DNA of 64,000 nucleotides from JAWKSY01 sp041402125 (GTDB lineage: Bacteria > Planctomycetota > GCA-002687715 > DRQF01): positions 1 through 64,000 of the forward strand of contig JAWKSY010000017.1 of the NCBI GenBank assembly GCA_041402125.1, in the 5' to 3' direction. Positions within the stretch are counted from its first letter, which is position 1. Each line of letters starts with the position of its first letter. The notes under the pieces were generated by a model that was not told the origin of the DNA, did not search any database, and worked only from the letters and a program-made list of their open reading frames with translations. Position numbers and translations under genes: made by a program. Shown here piece by piece: positions 1 to 7,841 of this stretch.

Positions 1-29
1 TCACGTCCGGTTTCCTTTCCGCGCGGAGA

Positions 30-467
30 TCAGCCGCGAAGGCCGCCGAGGGGGGCGGCGTCGTCGACCATGTCGGCCAGGGTGAGCCCCGCGAGCATCT
101 CGCGGATGCGGTGGCCGACGCGGCGCCAGTTCACGCGCACCCGACAGCCGTGCTGGATCTGGCAGTTGCCCGCCTCGACGGTGTCGCAGCACGAGGTCAC
201 CGCGACGGGGCCCTCGAGGCACTCGATGATCTGCACGAGGTTGATCTGATCGGCGGGCCGGGCGAGGGAGTAGCCCCCGTGGGCGCCGCGCTGGGAGACG
301 AGGATCCCTCCGCCCACGAGGAGCTTCAGGATCTTGCCGACCATGGGCTGGGGCAGTCCGGTCTCCTGGGCCAGCTCCTTCGCGCTCAGGACCTCGCCGG
401 ACTCCGGTCCCGCGAACTGTCCGAGGAGGACGAATCCGTAGTCGGCCTGCTTGGTGATGCGGAACAC
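30..467 (-). CDS. Rrf2-family Fe-S-type transcriptional regulator
   Basis: 145-aa helix-turn-helix regulator of the Rrf2/IscR family. The N-terminal winged helix spans about residues 1-80 and includes a PMVGKILKLL recognition-helix region. A Cys cluster follows at about residues 92-108 (SCCDTVEAGNC then QHGC), the usual Fe-S ligand region, which suggests that it senses Fe-S or redox status. It starts at GTG, chosen because GGAGGA lies just upstream. The closest known group is the regulator placed ahead of suf operons. Just past its stop, a GGAAAGG motif precedes a possible GTG start at positions 4-2, so the next gene (suf?) probably begins at the window edge. The suf link is inference. Confidence 0.85.
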   Translation of the reverse strand: MFRITKQADYGFVLLGQFAGPESGEVLSAKELAQETGLPQPMVGKILKLLVGGGILVSQRGAHGGYSLARPADQINLVQIIECLEGPVAVTSCCDTVEAGNCQIQHGCRVRVNWRRVGHRIREMLAGLTLADMVDDAAPLGGLRG

Positions 468-515
468 GGCGTCCTCCCGGGCCTCGGGGATAAAGGACCT
501 CTCAGGTACGCTTTG

Positions 516-543
516 ATGATACGTCCCGGAGATCGGCTCTCAA
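516..543 (-). promoter_or_regulatory. Putative promoter of the Rrf2 regulator
   Basis: On the minus strand TTGAGA (538-543) is followed after 16 bp by TATCAT (516-521), about 50 bp ahead of the GTG start of the Rrf2 gene. Rrf2 proteins commonly autoregulate, so an operator may overlap here, but I see no clear dyad. Confidence 0.5.
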
Positions 544-650
544 GGCGGGACGCGAAAAGAGGACCGATCCGGTCTCTTTTGGCCGCGTGCCGCAAACCGA
601 TCAGTGTAGGAAGGTTAGGCGAGGCCCGGTAGCCCTGCGTCGATCCGTCC

Positions 651-2018
651 TCAGCCGGCGGTCACCGAGATGCCGTCGATGAGGACCCAGGGGAAGACGC
701 CGCCGCCGTAGAGGCGTCGGGTCTCGCTCGAGACGCCGGCGATCTGCTTCAGCGCCTCGAGCACGTTGCCCGAGATCAGGGTCTCGGCCACCGGGCGCCG
801 CTCGCCCGCCCGGGAGAGGAATCCGGCCTTCACGACCCCCGAGAACTCCCCGGTGACGGTGTTCGTGCTGCCGCTGAAGCGGGTGACGACCACGCAGCGC
901 CCGGCGTCCCGTTCGAGGTCCTCGCGGCGGCGGGACCCGGGCGCGAGGATGAGTCGGGAGGGGCCGACGCCGGGGAGGGAGGTGGACCCGCCCGCCGCGT
1001 GGCCCGTGCTTCCTTCGGCCCGTCCCGCGGCCCTCGCCTCGTAGTCGTTGAAGAGGAAGGTCCGGAGGACCCCCTTCTCGACGAGCGGGGTGGCGCGGCG
1101 GGGCCGTCCCTCGCGGTCGAAGGCCGAGGACCCGATCGCGCCGGCGGCCGTCGGGTCGTCGAGGAGGCTGAAGTCGGCGTGCGCGATCTCCTCGCCGAGC
1201 CGCTGCGCGAGCGGACTCTTGCCCTTGCGGACCGTCGGAGCGGAGATCATCGCGACGAGCTCGGACGCGAGCAGGGAGGCGACCGCCTCGGGGCTCAGGA
1301 GCACCGGGCCGCGGTAGCTCTCGCCGGGCTCGGGGCGCAGCGCGCCGAGGGCCTTCTCGGCGAACTCCGCCGTCGTCCGCTCGAGGATCCCCTCCAGGTC
1401 CGCCGCGCGCCGGCTCGCCTCGCCCTCGACGACGAAGCTGCCGACGGCCTCGCCGTCGACCGCCATGCCGAAGAGATGCGCGCCGACGACGCCGTACTCT
1501 TCCGAAGCCCGCACGCCGGTCGTCGAGGCGATCGCGCGGACCGCGCGCGTCGCGGAGACGCCGCCGCCGTCGATGCTCAGGCGGCGATCCCGCTCGCGGA
1601 TGGCGGCGAGGAGCCGCGCGCCCGCGTCGGTGACGGCCGCGACGTCACAGGACTCGATCGAGGGGTCGTTCAGTCCCTCGACGGGCGTGACGGGGGACGG
1701 GTCGGGGAGGCCGGCGTGGGGGTCCGGCGGGGCGCTCGCGGCGACCGCGAGAGCGTCGGCCACCGCGGCTTCGAGTCCCTCGGGGTCGTTCGAGGACGCG
1801 AATCCCACCCGGCCCTCGCGGATGACGCGGATCCCGTAGGAGGTCTCGTCGTCCGAGACCGCGATCGCGAGGTCGTTCTTCTCGAAGTCGATGCCGGAGC
1901 CCGTGGCGAAGCCGGCCGCGACCTCGGCCGCCTCGGCGCCGCCGCGCACGGCGGCCTCGAGGGCGCGATCGCAGAGGGAGAGCAGGCTCTCCGCGGTGAC
2001 GTGATCGGTCCGGCTCAT
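651..2018 (-). CDS. pmbA: TldE/PmbA-type subunit of the TldD/TldE metalloprotease
   Basis: 455-aa protein of the TldD/PmbA (U62) family. It lacks the HExxxH zinc motif that its neighbour TldD carries, as expected for the non-catalytic TldE partner. In known systems the TldD-TldE heterodimer degrades unfolded peptides and matures some RiPP-type peptides; it acts in the cytoplasm. The C-terminal half shows family features: the GSTNTVTGEFS region and a final GGVFPWVLIDGISV segment. Its ATG overlaps the tldD stop in ATGA, so the two are translationally coupled. No RiPP precursor was recognised nearby, so a general peptide-turnover role is the simplest reading. Confidence 0.88.
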   Translation of the reverse strand: MSRTDHVTAESLLSLCDRALEAAVRGGAEAAEVAAGFATGSGIDFEKNDLAIAVSDDETSYGIRVIREGRVGFASSNDPEGLEAAVADALAVAASAPPDPHAGLPDPSPVTPVEGLNDPSIESCDVAAVTDAGARLLAAIRERDRRLSIDGGGVSATRAVRAIASTTGVRASEEYGVVGAHLFGMAVDGEAVGSFVVEGEASRRAADLEGILERTTAEFAEKALGALRPEPGESYRGPVLLSPEAVASLLASELVAMISAPTVRKGKSPLAQRLGEEIAHADFSLLDDPTAAGAIGSSAFDREGRPRRATPLVEKGVLRTFLFNDYEARAAGRAEGSTGHAAGGSTSLPGVGPSRLILAPGSRRREDLERDAGRCVVVTRFSGSTNTVTGEFSGVVKAGFLSRAGERRPVAETLISGNVLEALKQIAGVSSETRRLYGGGVFPWVLIDGISVTAG

Positions 2019-3421
2019 CCCTTCTGGACTCCCCCGAGGAGGGCGCGGCAGCGGATGTAGGGCCCGCCCGCATCGACCTTGGCCGGCTGGCCCTTCCCGC
2101 AGTACCCCGAGCCGAGATCCCAGCGGAACTCGCTCGAGACGGCATCCACGGTCTGCATGACCTCGAAGGCGACGCCGGAGATCGTCACGCCCTTGACCAG
2201 CTCGCCCGGGACGCCGTTCCGGATCCGGATCGCGCTCTGCACCCCGAACATGAACTCGCCGGTGGCGTCGGCCTGTCCGTTCCGCGGCCCGTCGAGGAGG
2301 TAGCCGTCCTTCGTGCTCGCGATGATCTCCTCGAGGCTCTGCGTGCCCGGTTCGAGGTAGGTGTTCCGCATCCGGATGAGGGGCTGGTCGGAGTAGTCCC
2401 AGGCGCGCGCGCTGCCCGTCGGCTCGACCCCGAAGCGGGAGGCGCTCTCCCGGTTGTGGAGGTAGGAGCGCAGGATGCCGTCCCGGATGATCTCGACCCT
2501 CCGCGTCGGCACGCCCTCGTCGTCGACGGCGAGCGTGCCGCCCGCGCCGTCGGCGAACTCCGAGGCGCCGCTGTCGCAGAGGTTGACGAGCTCGCTGCCC
2601 ACGCGCTGGCCGATCTTGCCCGCCGCGACCGAGCCCGACATGACGAAGTCCGCCTCGACGGTGTGCCCGATCGCCTCGTGGACGAGGAGCCCGACGATGG
2701 AGGGCGCGAGGATCACGGTCGCGCGTCCGCCCTCGGGGAAGGGCGCGTCGAGGAGGTCGACGGCGTTGCGGGCCGCGCGCTCGACGAGCTCGTCGCGGCT
2801 GCGGCCGCGGAAGAGGCAGGTCCAGTCGCCGGTCACGCCGACGGATTCGTTGGCGGTCGAGAGGGTCCCGTCGCGCTCGGCCACCGCCTGCACCCGGAAC
2901 TCGGGGCGGACGAGCCGGAGGTGCGCGGCCGCGCCGTCGGTGGTGACGATCGCCTTCTCCTCGTCGATCTCGTTGTAGACGCAGGCCGCGCTGCGGACGA
3001 GCACGCTGCGCTCGCGGGTGGCGCGCTCGGTCTCGAGGGCGAGGGCGACCTTCTCCTCCAGGGGGATCGCCGCGACGCGAGCGGCGTCCGCCGAGCCGAA
3101 CTCGCCCCGCGCCAGACCGACCGGAGCGAGGTCGGCGACGCGCTCCTGGCGTCGCGAGGCGCTCGCGGCGGCGGCGGCCCGGGCCCGCTCGACGGCCCGC
3201 CGGATGGCGCCGGCCTCGGCCGAGCCCGTGCTCGAGAAGCCCCAGGTGCCGTCGACCAGGACGCGGACACCCACGCCGGAGCGCCGCGACACGCTGGATC
3301 GTTCGACCCGACCCTGCTCGACCGCGACCTGGCGGGTCGTCTTGGCGACGTGGCGCAGCTCGACGAAGCCGTCCTGGGCCCGCGCGACCTCCTCGAGGAC
3401 GGCGATCATGTCTCGACTCAT
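2015..3421 (-). CDS. tldD: TldD metallopeptidase
   Basis: 468-aa catalytic subunit of the TldD/TldE protease. The zinc motif HEAIGHTVEAD begins at residue 248 (H248, E249, H253), matching the family's HExxGHxxEGD site; the final Gly-Asp is Ala-Asp here. A second conserved block, CDSG followed by the GTLAVDDEGVPTRR segment, lies about 40 residues later. It is the first gene of the tldD-pmbA pair and overlaps it by 4 bp. Length and domain order are normal for the family. Confidence 0.92.
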   Translation of the reverse strand: MSRDMIAVLEEVARAQDGFVELRHVAKTTRQVAVEQGRVERSSVSRRSGVGVRVLVDGTWGFSSTGSAEAGAIRRAVERARAAAAASASRRQERVADLAPVGLARGEFGSADAARVAAIPLEEKVALALETERATRERSVLVRSAACVYNEIDEEKAIVTTDGAAAHLRLVRPEFRVQAVAERDGTLSTANESVGVTGDWTCLFRGRSRDELVERAARNAVDLLDAPFPEGGRATVILAPSIVGLLVHEAIGHTVEADFVMSGSVAAGKIGQRVGSELVNLCDSGASEFADGAGGTLAVDDEGVPTRRVEIIRDGILRSYLHNRESASRFGVEPTGSARAWDYSDQPLIRMRNTYLEPGTQSLEEIIASTKDGYLLDGPRNGQADATGEFMFGVQSAIRIRNGVPGELVKGVTISGVAFEVMQTVDAVSSEFRWDLGSGYCGKGQPAKVDAGGPYIRCRALLGGVQKG

Positions 3422-3521
3422 CCGACGATCCCTCCCGCGCGCTTCCGGCGCGCGGTGGGCATTAGACGCGAGGACGGACGGAGGAGCAAGCGCCGCGCAT
3501 TCCGCCGCGGCGCCGTCGCGA

Positions 3522-4259
3522 TCAGCGCGCCATCGCGGCGCGCAGGAAGGCGCGGAAGAGCGGATGCGGCTCGTCGCGCGTCGATCGGAACTGCGGCAGG
3601 AAGGCGACGCCGAGGTAGTAGGGGAGGCTTCCCCACTCCATCGCGGCGGCGAAGCGACGCTCGCCGAGTCGCCCGTCGGCCGAGAAGGAGGCGCCCGCGG
3701 CCTCGAGCTCGGCGACGTAGTCGCCGTTCACGGTGAACTCGCTGCGGAAGGGCTCCCGGATCTCGGGGGCGCCGGCGTAGGCGGCCGCGAGCCGGCTGCC
3801 GGCGCGGACCGAGAACTCCCGCGGCCGGGGCGCCCGGCCCGCCTCCCGGGGCGCGTCGGGGTCGAGCCGGTGGAGGACCGGAGCGGTCGTCTCCTCGTCG
3901 TAGCCGACGCTGTTGGCGTCGGCGTGTCCGAGGACGTCACGGGCGATCTCGATGACCATGTGCTGGAAACCGCACTCGATGCCGAAGGTCGGTCGGCCCG
4001 CGCGGCGCAGCCAGGTGAGGGCGCCCAGGACGTCGGGCATGAGGCGTCGGGGGTGCTTCGGGTTCCGGCAGGCGACGATGGCCCCGCGCGCCCCCGCGAG
4101 GGCGGCGGCGGGATCGCTCAGCTCGTCCGGCGTGATCCAGCGCGTGTTGACGACGACGCGCTCCGCCGCGGCCGCGTGGACGACCGCGTCCCGGGTCGCC
4201 AGGTGGCCGTCGTAGGTCGAATCGAAGGACCCGATGATGCAGATGTGGTCGCTCGCCAC
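3522..4259 (-). CDS. CTP-synthase C-terminal-like protein with degenerate amidotransferase site
   Basis: 245-aa protein resembling the class I glutamine-amidotransferase half of CTP synthase (PyrG) and the small family called 'CTP synthase C-terminal region-related protein'. Visible blocks are IGSFDSTYDGHLAT at the N-terminus, RNPKHPRR, GIECGFQHMVIE at the nucleophile elbow, HADANSVGYDE, and the C-terminal LPQFRSTRDEPHPLF. PyrG has GICLGMQ at the elbow; here Glu sits where the catalytic Cys should be and Cys is one position later. The usual HPE near the C-terminus is LPQ. Glutaminase activity is therefore doubtful. The start is GTG with a purine-rich GGAAAGGGGG upstream. There is no in-frame stop codon to suggest selenocysteine. 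Biological role unknown. Confidence 0.7.
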   Translation of the reverse strand: MASDHICIIGSFDSTYDGHLATRDAVVHAAAAERVVVNTRWITPDELSDPAAALAGARGAIVACRNPKHPRRLMPDVLGALTWLRRAGRPTFGIECGFQHMVIEIARDVLGHADANSVGYDEETTAPVLHRLDPDAPREAGRAPRPREFSVRAGSRLAAAYAGAPEIREPFRSEFTVNGDYVAELEAAGASFSADGRLGERRFAAAMEWGSLPYYLGVAFLPQFRSTRDEPHPLFRAFLRAAMAR

Positions 4260-4632
4260 GTTCGTCGCCCCCTTTCCGTACCCCGCGACCGGTGTCGGCG
4301 GGCCCCCTCCGGATCCTGCCGGATGCCTCGTTCCTTTTCGTCCGACGATCGCAAAAAGATTCGGGCAATCCCCGCGCGCGACCGCTCGCCGCGCCCCCGG
4401 CGGCTCGTCTTGTCGCGAGGGGGCACCGGGTTAGAATGCCGCGCCGCTCCGCGGACCCCACCGGGTCGACGCGGGGTCCCACCCCCGGCCGCCGTCGGGC
4501 TCCACGTCGCCCGGTCGTGTCCGGCCTCGCGCGTCGAACGGAGTCCCGGGCCGGGCCGGCAGTCCGCGACGGCGACGGGTCGCCGCGTACCAGACCGACC
4601 GACCAGACAAGATATACGGGGCTTCGCGTCGC
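4260..4632. other. Intergenic region between divergent genes
   Basis: 373 bp separate the GTG of the amidotransferase-like gene from the acyl-CoA dehydrogenase ATG. Apart from one plus-strand promoter candidate (4410-4437) and the minus-strand ribosome-binding stretch near 4265-4275, I see no repeat, tRNA or convincing small ORF. Confidence 0.5.
4410..4437 (+). promoter_or_regulatory. Putative promoter ahead of acyl-CoA dehydrogenase
   Basis: TTGTCG (4410-4415), a 16-bp spacer and TAGAAT (4432-4437). The same TAGAAT hexamer with a 16-bp spacer occurs upstream of the lipoprotein at 17333. Transcription from here would give a leader of about 190 nt before the ATG at 4633. Confidence 0.45.
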
Positions 4633-5823
4633 ATGGCGAAACGCATCGACAGCTATCTCGAGACTCTCGTCGATTCCGACCGGATGGACTTCTACCGCGC
4701 GGTGTCCGAGTTCGGCGATCAGGAGATCGCGCCGAAGGTCCTCGGCTGGGAGCGCGAGCACGTCCTCGTGCCCGACGACCTCATCGCCTCGATGGGGGAG
4801 ATGGGACTCTTCGGCGTTCCGATCTCGGAGGAGTTCGGCGGCCAGGGCGGCGACCACCTCGACCTCGTCCTGATGGGGCTCGCGCTCGGCTACCACTCGC
4901 CCTCCGTGGCGATCACGCCCGGCGCGGCGATCAGCCTCGGCGCCAAGCCCGTCATGCTCTTCGGGACCGAGGAGCAGAAGCGGGAGCATCTCCCCGATCT
5001 CGCCGCCGGCCGTCGGATGTTCGTCTTCGGCCTCTCCGAGCCCGGTCGGGGTTCCGACGCCGCGAACCCCGAGGTCACGGCGGTGCGGGACGGCGGTCGC
5101 TGGACGATCCGCGGCGAGAAGTGCTGGTCCACCAACGCCGCCTGGTCGAGCCACGTGGTCGTCCACGCGCTCACCCACCCGGACGAGCGCAACGGGCGCC
5201 GCACGACCTGCTTCATCGTCCCGATGGATGCCCCCGGCGTCTCCTACCAGGAGATGAGCGGCAAGCGCGTCTGGGAGCAGTCGAGCACCGGTTCGATCGC
5301 CTTCGACGGCGTGACGGTCGGCGACGACGCGATCCTCGGCGGCGAGATGGGCGGCTTCAAGGTCATGGCGACGACCCTCAACGGCGGCCGGCTCTTCATC
5401 GGCGGTCTCGCGCTGGCCTCGCTCGCCTTCGCCCTCGACCGCTGCCGTCGCTACGTCCAGGAGCGCGACCAGTTCGGCGGCGCCATCGGCCGCTTCCAGC
5501 GCGTCCAGGACGTCATCCTCGACATGGACATCGCGCTCGAGCAGAACCTGGCCTACCTGATCCACTCGACGAAGCTCTTCGTCGAGGACCGCCTCCCGCG
5601 CGAGACCGCGGCCAAGGTCAAGATCGCCTGTTCGCGGCGCGCCTCCGATCTCCTCGTGAAGGCCATGGAGATCTGCGGCGGCGTGGCCTGCCTCGACGAG
5701 TTCGGGCTCCTGCGCCACAACAACGATCTCTTCGTCACCCGCGTGGGCGAGGGCAGCAACTTCGCGCTGAAGTCGCAGCTCTCCCGGGCGCTCCTGCCCG
5801 ACATCGCCGCCGACCTGCAGTAG
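4633..5823 (+). CDS. Acyl-CoA dehydrogenase
   Basis: 396-aa flavoprotein that introduces the alpha-beta double bond into acyl-CoA thioesters, passing electrons to electron-transfer flavoprotein. It has the N-terminal helical domain, the first family signature GLSEPGRGSDAA (residues 133-144), a beta-barrel middle, and the C-terminal helical domain with ICGGVACLDEFGLLRHNND. The catalytic Glu is retained in VGEGSN (E373), in the position of YEGT in medium-chain enzymes. Substrate length cannot be read from sequence. Only 9 bp separate it from rfaE2, so they may be cotranscribed without a metabolic link. Confidence 0.9.
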   Translation: MAKRIDSYLETLVDSDRMDFYRAVSEFGDQEIAPKVLGWEREHVLVPDDLIASMGEMGLFGVPISEEFGGQGGDHLDLVLMGLALGYHSPSVAITPGAAISLGAKPVMLFGTEEQKREHLPDLAAGRRMFVFGLSEPGRGSDAANPEVTAVRDGGRWTIRGEKCWSTNAAWSSHVVVHALTHPDERNGRRTTCFIVPMDAPGVSYQEMSGKRVWEQSSTGSIAFDGVTVGDDAILGGEMGGFKVMATTLNGGRLFIGGLALASLAFALDRCRRYVQERDQFGGAIGRFQRVQDVILDMDIALEQNLAYLIHSTKLFVEDRLPRETAAKVKIACSRRASDLLVKAMEICGGVACLDEFGLLRHNNDLFVTRVGEGSNFALKSQLSRALLPDIAADLQ

Positions 5824-5832
5824 GGTCCGCCC

Positions 5833-6324
5833 GTGCTGGTCCGCGAGGAAGAGGCCGCCTCACGCGTCGCCGCGGCGCGCGAGCGCGGCCTCCGCGTGGG
5901 CTTCACCTGCGGGGTCTTCGATCTCGTCCACGCCGGCCACGCCGACTATCTGCGGGCCGCGCGCCGTCGCTGCGATCTCCTCGTCGTGGCCGTGAACGAC
6001 GACGCGAGCGTCGCGCGCCTGAAGGGGGAGGGCCGGCCGATCGTCCCCTTCGCGGAGCGGGCGGAGGTCGTCGACGCCTTCCGGGCGGTGGACCTCGTCC
6101 TGGCTCTTCCCGACGACCGACCGACGCGCCTCATCCGACTCCTGCGGCCCGACCTCTACGTGAAGGGCGGGGACTACGATCTCTCGCGCCTCGGCTCCGC
6201 GCCCGAGGTCGAGGGCTACGGCGGCGAGGTCCTGGTCATTCCCGTCCGTCACGACCGCTCCTCCCGCCACATCCTCCGACGACTCGAGGAGCTGGAGGCC
6301 GGGGGCGGCGAGGGGGGCGGATAA
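5833..6324 (+). CDS. rfaE2: D-glycero-beta-D-manno-heptose 1-phosphate adenylyltransferase
   Basis: 163-aa nucleotidyltransferase that transfers AMP to heptose-1-phosphate, giving ADP-heptose for lipopolysaccharide core. It corresponds to the C-terminal half of E. coli HldE. Motifs seen: FTCGVFDLVHAGH with the HxGH nucleotide site at residues 33-36, the VNDDASVARLKGEGRP block, the LRPDLYVKGGDY block, and the C-terminal segment VRHDRSSRHIL in the place of the family's GRSTT-type end. The start is GTG. A stand-alone form means that a separate kinase (RfaE1) should exist elsewhere. A Gly-rich tail of about 8 residues ends the protein. Confidence 0.88.
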   Translation: MLVREEEAASRVAAARERGLRVGFTCGVFDLVHAGHADYLRAARRRCDLLVVAVNDDASVARLKGEGRPIVPFAERAEVVDAFRAVDLVLALPDDRPTRLIRLLRPDLYVKGGDYDLSRLGSAPEVEGYGGEVLVIPVRHDRSSRHILRRLEELEAGGGEGGG

Positions 6325-6350
6325 ACACCCGTCCCTGCGGCGCGGGGAGC

Positions 6351-6379
6351 TTCGGTCCGATGGACCGGGGGGGTATACT
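6351..6379 (+). promoter_or_regulatory. Putative promoter of the cation:proton antiporter
   Basis: TTCGGT (6351-6356), a 17-bp spacer and TATACT (6374-6379), about 50 bp before the ATG at 6430. The same TTCGG-type -35 with 17-bp spacing recurs at 51484-51512 on the minus strand. Confidence 0.55.
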
Positions 6380-6429
6380 GCGTCCGCGGCCCGCATGCGG
6401 TCGCTCCGGGAGGGGGAGGTGAGTTTCCG

Positions 6430-7752
6430 ATGAGTCTGACGGTCCAGGAAACGGCGCACGTCCTCCTCGCGCTGGCGCTGCTCCTCGTGGCGGCCCACGG
6501 CGGGGGGTTCTTCTTCGCCCACTTCCGGCAGCCGCGCGTCATCGGCGAGATCCTCGGCGGTCTCCTGCTCGGGCCGACCGTCCTCGGCTTCTTCTTCCCC
6601 GAGACCATGACGGTGATCTTCCCGGACTACGACCGGGTCACCATGCCCGTGCTCGGGGCGGTCTATCAGCTCGGGCTCCTGCTCCTCATGTTCTGTTCGG
6701 GCCTGGAGGTGAGATCGAGCTTCCAGGCCGGCGAACGCAAGACGGCGCTCCTGATCACCGCGACGGGAACGATCCTGCCCTTCTTGCTCGGCCTCGGGCT
6801 CCTGAAGCTCGCGGGAGGAGCCGAGGGAGGCTTCCTGGACGTGTCGCGCTTCTACGGCGAGCACGCCAACCCGACCGCCTTCCTGCTCGTCTTCGCGATC
6901 GCCGTCGCGGTGACGAGCATCCCGGTCATCTCCCGGATCATGTTCGACCTCGGCCTCCTGGAGACGGCCTTCGCGCGGATCGTGCTCGGGGCGGCCGTCA
7001 TCGAGGACATCCTGCTCTACATCGTCCTCGCGATCGCGCTGGGGACGGTCGGGGCGGCCGAGGCCGGATCGACGGAGGTCTTCGGCCTGCCCGGTCTCCT
7101 CGACTTCTCGCCCACGGGCGCCGGGATGAGCATCTACCACGTCGCGGCGCCGCTGGTGTTCATCGGCCTCTCGCTCGCGATCGGCCCGGTGCTCTTCGAG
7201 CGCGTGCGGCTCTTCCGCTACAACCTGATCGCCCGGTCGAGCCCGATCGCCTTCCTGCTCGTCTTCATGCTGGTGATGACGGGCATCTGCGTCTTCCTCG
7301 GCATCACGCCGATGTTCGGAGCCTTCGTCGCGGGCATGGTCGTCGGCAGCCAGAACCGCGAGCTCGCCGAGCCGCGCGGCGCGATCAAGCAGTTCTCCTT
7401 CGCCTTCTTCATCCCGGTCTACTTCGCGATCGTCGGGTTGAAGCTGAACCTCGCGCGCGACTTCGAGATCGGCTACTTCCTCTTCTTCCTCGCCTTCGCC
7501 TGCATCGCGAAGTCGCTCAGCGTCTACCTCGGCGCCCGGGCGGCGCGGGAGAGCGGGGCGGGCGCCCTGAACCTCGCCGTCGCCATGAACGCCCGCGGCG
7601 GCCCGGGCATCGTCCTGGCCTCGGTCGCCTTCGACGCCGGCATCATCAACGAGCCCTTCTATTCCAAGCTCGTCCTCCTCGCGATCGTCACCTCGCTCCT
7701 CGCCGGGACCTGGCTGGAGCGCGTGGTCCGCTCCGGTCGCCCGCTCCGCTGA
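6430..7752 (+). CDS. CPA2-type cation:proton antiporter (Kef/NhaP-like)
   Basis: 440-aa integral membrane protein with about 12-13 hydrophobic segments. The family hallmark QPRVIGEILGGLLLGPTVLG occurs in the first helices, the conserved acidic pair in AAVIEDILLYIVL lies mid-protein, and the GITPMFGAFVAGMVVG repeat follows. It is the transport domain only: no RCK/TrkA-N or universal-stress domain follows. It probably exchanges Na+ or K+ for H+ at the inner membrane. A purine-rich GGGAGGGGGAGGTGAG lies upstream of the ATG. The ion specificity is not determinable here. Confidence 0.88.
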   Translation: MSLTVQETAHVLLALALLLVAAHGGGFFFAHFRQPRVIGEILGGLLLGPTVLGFFFPETMTVIFPDYDRVTMPVLGAVYQLGLLLLMFCSGLEVRSSFQAGERKTALLITATGTILPFLLGLGLLKLAGGAEGGFLDVSRFYGEHANPTAFLLVFAIAVAVTSIPVISRIMFDLGLLETAFARIVLGAAVIEDILLYIVLAIALGTVGAAEAGSTEVFGLPGLLDFSPTGAGMSIYHVAAPLVFIGLSLAIGPVLFERVRLFRYNLIARSSPIAFLLVFMLVMTGICVFLGITPMFGAFVAGMVVGSQNRELAEPRGAIKQFSFAFFIPVYFAIVGLKLNLARDFEIGYFLFFLAFACIAKSLSVYLGARAARESGAGALNLAVAMNARGGPGIVLASVAFDAGIINEPFYSKLVLLAIVTSLLAGTWLERVVRSGRPLR

Positions 7753-7841
7753 CTTCGTTCCTGCGGCGGGGGCCGATTCCGCGTATCATCGCCCCTCGGA
7801 GCGCGGCGAGCGCTCCGCCCTCGACCCGCGGGAGCGACGCG

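Noticed and set aside
3522..4259. Selenocysteine in the CTP-synthase-like protein
   Set aside because: Some family members carry Sec, but no in-frame TGA is present and a normal Cys codon is found at the elbow.
3018..6422. Very long plus-strand open frame (1134 codons)
   Set aside because: It is antisense to tldD and the amidotransferase-like gene and crosses the acyl-CoA dehydrogenase and rfaE2 in another frame; its composition is almost all Arg, Pro, Ala and Gly, typical of a high-GC shadow frame.
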